From Pelotomaculum sp. UBA5255 (GTDB lineage Bacteria; Bacillota; Desulfotomaculia; Desulfotomaculales; Pelotomaculaceae), in assembly GCA_002408725.1 (NCBI GenBank), contig DHTR01000100.1, forward strand, positions 3,236 to 10,002: a stretch of DNA of 6,767 nt, in the 5' to 3' direction. Below are positions 6,062 through 6,767 of the stretch, piece by piece. How positions within the stretch are numbered: the stretch's first letter is position 1; every line of letters begins with the position of its first letter. Position numbers and translations under genes: made by a program. A model generated the notes under the pieces. It was not told the DNA's origin and searched no databases. It saw only the letters and a program-made list of their open reading frames with translations.

Positions 6062-6767
6062 CTACTGCAACGTCTGCAGGCCTTTTTCCTGGAGCACCTG
6101 GTTTAAAACACCAAAATTAACCAGATTGCTGATCTCGGGCTGCTCCTTGAGATAACCGTACTTAACAGAAAGTTCTACAAAATCTTCAATAGATGCAGCC
6201 TCCGGGTCGTAGGTGATCACAAGCCGCTCAAAGGAGCTGTTCAGAACATCTTCCGGCAGTTTTTTCCGGGTCAGCTTCTCAATCCGGCCGTTAATAGCCG
6301 CTTTCCCGCCCTCTTTGTCGGCGTTGATGCGGTTTGTCAGTTCAACATGGGCTTCCAGCCATTTCTTAACCAGATCAGGCTGCTCACGGAGGAATTTGCT
6401 GCCGGCAATGACAAGAGCGGTGGTGTACTTGCCGTCCCGCCAAACCTCACCGGCATCCAGAACAATTTGGGCCCCGGCTTGCTTGACTATTGTGGAACCC
6501 CACGGTTCAGGAACAAGAGCGGCATCGACTTCTCCCTTGGCCATCAACGTCAGAATATCCGGGTTCGCCACCGGAAGAACATTCACAGTCCCGCCCTTGG
6601 AACTATCGCTCAGGTTGGCCTGGGCCAGCAGGTGCCTCAAGGAAATATCCTGGGTGTTGCCCAACTGCGGGATGGCCACCCTTTTGCCGTCAAGGTCTCG
6701 GACGCTCTGAATGTTTAAACCTTTCCGGGCCACCAGTACGGCTCCCGCGTCGGACGCCCCGGCAATA
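6062..6767 (-). CDS. NitT/TauT-family ABC transporter substrate-binding protein, 5' end cut by window
   Basis: 234 codons are visible before the TAG; the N-terminus, including any lipoprotein signal, lies beyond the right edge. In-frame coding continues to the edge (IAGASDAGAVLVARKG), so the GTG at 6733 is an internal valine and not the start. The segment has the periplasmic-binding fold of SsuA/NrtA/THI5-like proteins. These features are DLDGKRVAIPQLGNTQD, where the GNTQD motif marks a subgroup near the aliphatic-sulfonate binders, then a GEVDAALVPEPWGS hinge region and a helical C-terminal lobe. The protein captures the solute outside the membrane and delivers it to the permease encoded two genes later. 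Candidates are sulfonates, taurine, sulfate-like anions, nitrate or a thiamine precursor. The downstream sat favours a sulfur compound, but that is context only. Confidence 0.88.
   Translation of the reverse strand, partial: IAGASDAGAVLVARKGLNIQSVRDLDGKRVAIPQLGNTQDISLRHLLAQANLSDSSKGGTVNVLPVANPDILTLMAKGEVDAALVPEPWGSTIVKQAGAQIVLDAGEVWRDGKYTTALVIAGSKFLREQPDLVKKWLEAHVELTNRINADKEGGKAAINGRIEKLTRKKLPEDVLNSSFERLVITYDPEAASIEDFVELSVKYGYLKEQPEISNLVNFGVLNQVLQEKGLQTLQ

Noticed and set aside
6734..6767. GTG at 6733 as start of the binding protein
   Set aside because: The frame stays open to the edge and reads IAGASDAGAVLVARKG, a typical internal segment of this family; the gene is truncated by the window.

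Overview
The window is a single-strand gene block: every supported gene lies on the minus strand, so transcription runs from high to low coordinates. It is densely coded, and no stretch over about 135 bases lacks a gene. Strong GGAGG-type Shine-Dalgarno sites, frequent TTG/GTG starts, the coaX-dus pair, a stand-alone dissimilatory-style ATP sulfurylase and a COG5322-type reductase together suggest an anaerobic Firmicute of the Desulfotomaculum/Pelotomaculum kind. That assignment is inference from gene content; the window has no rRNA or other direct taxonomic marker.

In transcription order, block 1 (6767 to 3271) is a NitT/TauT (SsuABC-like) ABC importer followed by ATP sulfurylase. The substrate-binding protein is cut by the window edge; then come the ATPase, a permease that overlaps the ATPase gene by up to 89 bases, and sat 35 bases later. 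This layout reads as one operon and suggests that uptake of a sulfur oxyanion or sulfonate is linked to Sat, but the substrate cannot be read from sequence. Block 2 (3241 to 1406) is a candidate promoter with a tandem 19-bp repeat in its leader, coaX (type III pantothenate kinase), dus (tRNA-dihydrouridine synthase, GTGA overlap with coaX) and a clear intrinsic terminator. Block 3 (1392 to 1) is a 20-bp near-perfect palindrome and an AT-rich promoter region, then a small HTH protein with an unassigned alpha/beta C-terminal domain, and 14 bases later a reductase resembling cyanobacterial acyl-ACP reductase. That last gene is cut by the left edge before the region expected to hold the catalytic cysteine.

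The least understood part is block 3: a probably self-regulated HTH plus acyl-ACP-reductase-like pair with its own operator and promoter, insulated from the housekeeping genes by a terminator. The transporter-sat linkage is the second point of interest. No tRNA, rRNA, CRISPR, insertion sequence or riboswitch was recognised.
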